Of a stretch of DNA of 5,952 nt, positions 5,478 to 5,952 are shown piece after piece (the stretch's first letter is position 1; each line of letters starts with the position of its first letter). The notes beneath the pieces were generated by a model. The model saw only the letters and a program-made list of their open reading frames with translations. It was not told the origin of the DNA and did no database searches. Source of the stretch: an uncultured Lachnospiraceae bacterium (GTDB taxonomy: Bacteria; Bacillota; Clostridia; Lachnospirales; Lachnospiraceae); NCBI GenBank assembly GCA_947653315.1, contig CANTGP010000209.1, positions 1 to 5,952 of the forward strand, given 5' to 3'. The position numbers and the translations under genes were made by a program.

Positions 5478-5952
5478 ATGAGTGTTATTTCAATGAAGCA
5501 GTTGTTGGAAGCAGGTGTTCATTTCGGACACCAGACAAGAAGATGGAACCCTAAAATGGCTCCTTATATTTTTACGGAGAGGAACGGAATCCATATTATT
5601 GATTTGCAGAAGTCCGTAGGTAAGGTGGACGAGGCTTATAAGGCGGTATTCGATATTGCGTCCCAGGGCGGAACCATCCTTTTCGTAGGAACAAAGAAAC
5701 AGGCACAGGATGCGGTAAAAACGGAAGCAGAGCGTTGCGGGATGTATTATGTAAACGAAAGATGGCTGGGCGGTATGCTGACCAACTTCAAGACAATCCG
5801 CAGCAGGATTGATAGATTAAAACAGATTGAAACCATGTCGGAGGACGGTACGTTTGATGTTCTTCCTAAGAAGGAAGTCATTGCACTTAGGAAAGAATGG
5901 GAGAAACTGGAGAAGAACCTTGGCGGTATTAAGGAAATGACAAGGATTCCTG
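5478..5952 (+). CDS. rpsB: 30S ribosomal protein S2 (partial, C-terminus outside the window)
   Basis: The first 158 residues of ribosomal protein S2 are present; the frame stays open to the window end. Family sequence is clear throughout: [22 protein letters not shown] (residues 6-27), the stretch [17 protein letters not shown] (30-46), [16 protein letters not shown] (66-81), and [19 protein letters not shown] (94-112). S2 binds late to the 30S subunit near its head-body junction, is needed for S1 docking where S1 exists, and in most bacteria is followed by tsf (elongation factor Ts); about 90 more residues would be expected. It has its own promoter and a long leader, so it is not simply the end of the flagellar operon. 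Confidence 0.98.
   Translation, partial: MSVISMKQLLEAGVHFGHQTRRWNPKMAPYIFTERNGIHIIDLQKSVGKVDEAYKAVFDIASQGGTILFVGTKKQAQDAVKTEAERCGMYYVNERWLGGMLTNFKTIRSRIDRLKQIETMSEDGTFDVLPKKEVIALRKEWEKLEKNLGGIKEMTRIP

Overview
The window looks like the downstream end of a large flagellar/chemotaxis operon in a motile Gram-positive anaerobe of the class Clostridia, most likely Lachnospiraceae. This rests on gene order (cheD, a small membrane protein, a SigD/FliA-type sigma factor, a FapA/DUF342 protein, uncharacterised flagellar-operon proteins, then rpsB), strong GGAGG-type ribosome binding sites, a purine-rich coding strand and moderate GC content. Genus is inferred from family resemblance only; no search was run.

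Layout: every gene is on the + strand. At 1-49 is a short C-terminal tail, probably of cheC. At 79-564 is CheD, the receptor glutamine deamidase, with its Thr-Cys-His catalytic residues intact. At 583-867 is a 94-residue two-helix membrane protein with an acidic tail. At 894-1655 is the flagellar sigma factor. At 1670-3253 is a FapA-family (DUF342) beta-repeat protein. At 3272-3592 is a 106-residue soluble protein with conserved-looking ends around a charged linker. At 3656-4570 is a membrane-anchored coiled-coil protein with a C-terminal helix-turn-helix-like domain (DUF6115-like). At 4589-5218 is a membrane-anchored coiled-coil protein ending in a LysM-like domain of the MltG/YceG type, without the catalytic domain. 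Gaps between genes are 14-29 bases, except for a 63-base gap before the DUF6115-like gene that holds a GC-rich hairpin. The eight genes are therefore probably one transcription unit.

The 259-base gap at 5219-5477 separates the motility operon from housekeeping genes. It holds two adjacent hairpins, the second a perfect 10-bp stem without a U-tract, then a strong vegetative promoter (TTGCAA, 18 bases, TGC-TATACT), and a leader of about 145 bases before rpsB. rpsB (ribosomal protein S2) starts at 5478 and runs off the window end.

Together, CheD tunes chemoreceptors, the sigma factor switches on late flagellar genes, and FapA and four poorly characterised proteins form the tail of the operon. 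No mobile element, CRISPR array, tRNA or rRNA was seen. The least explained part is the set of four accessory proteins (94 aa, 106 aa, DUF6115-like, LysM-like) and the structured rpsB leader.
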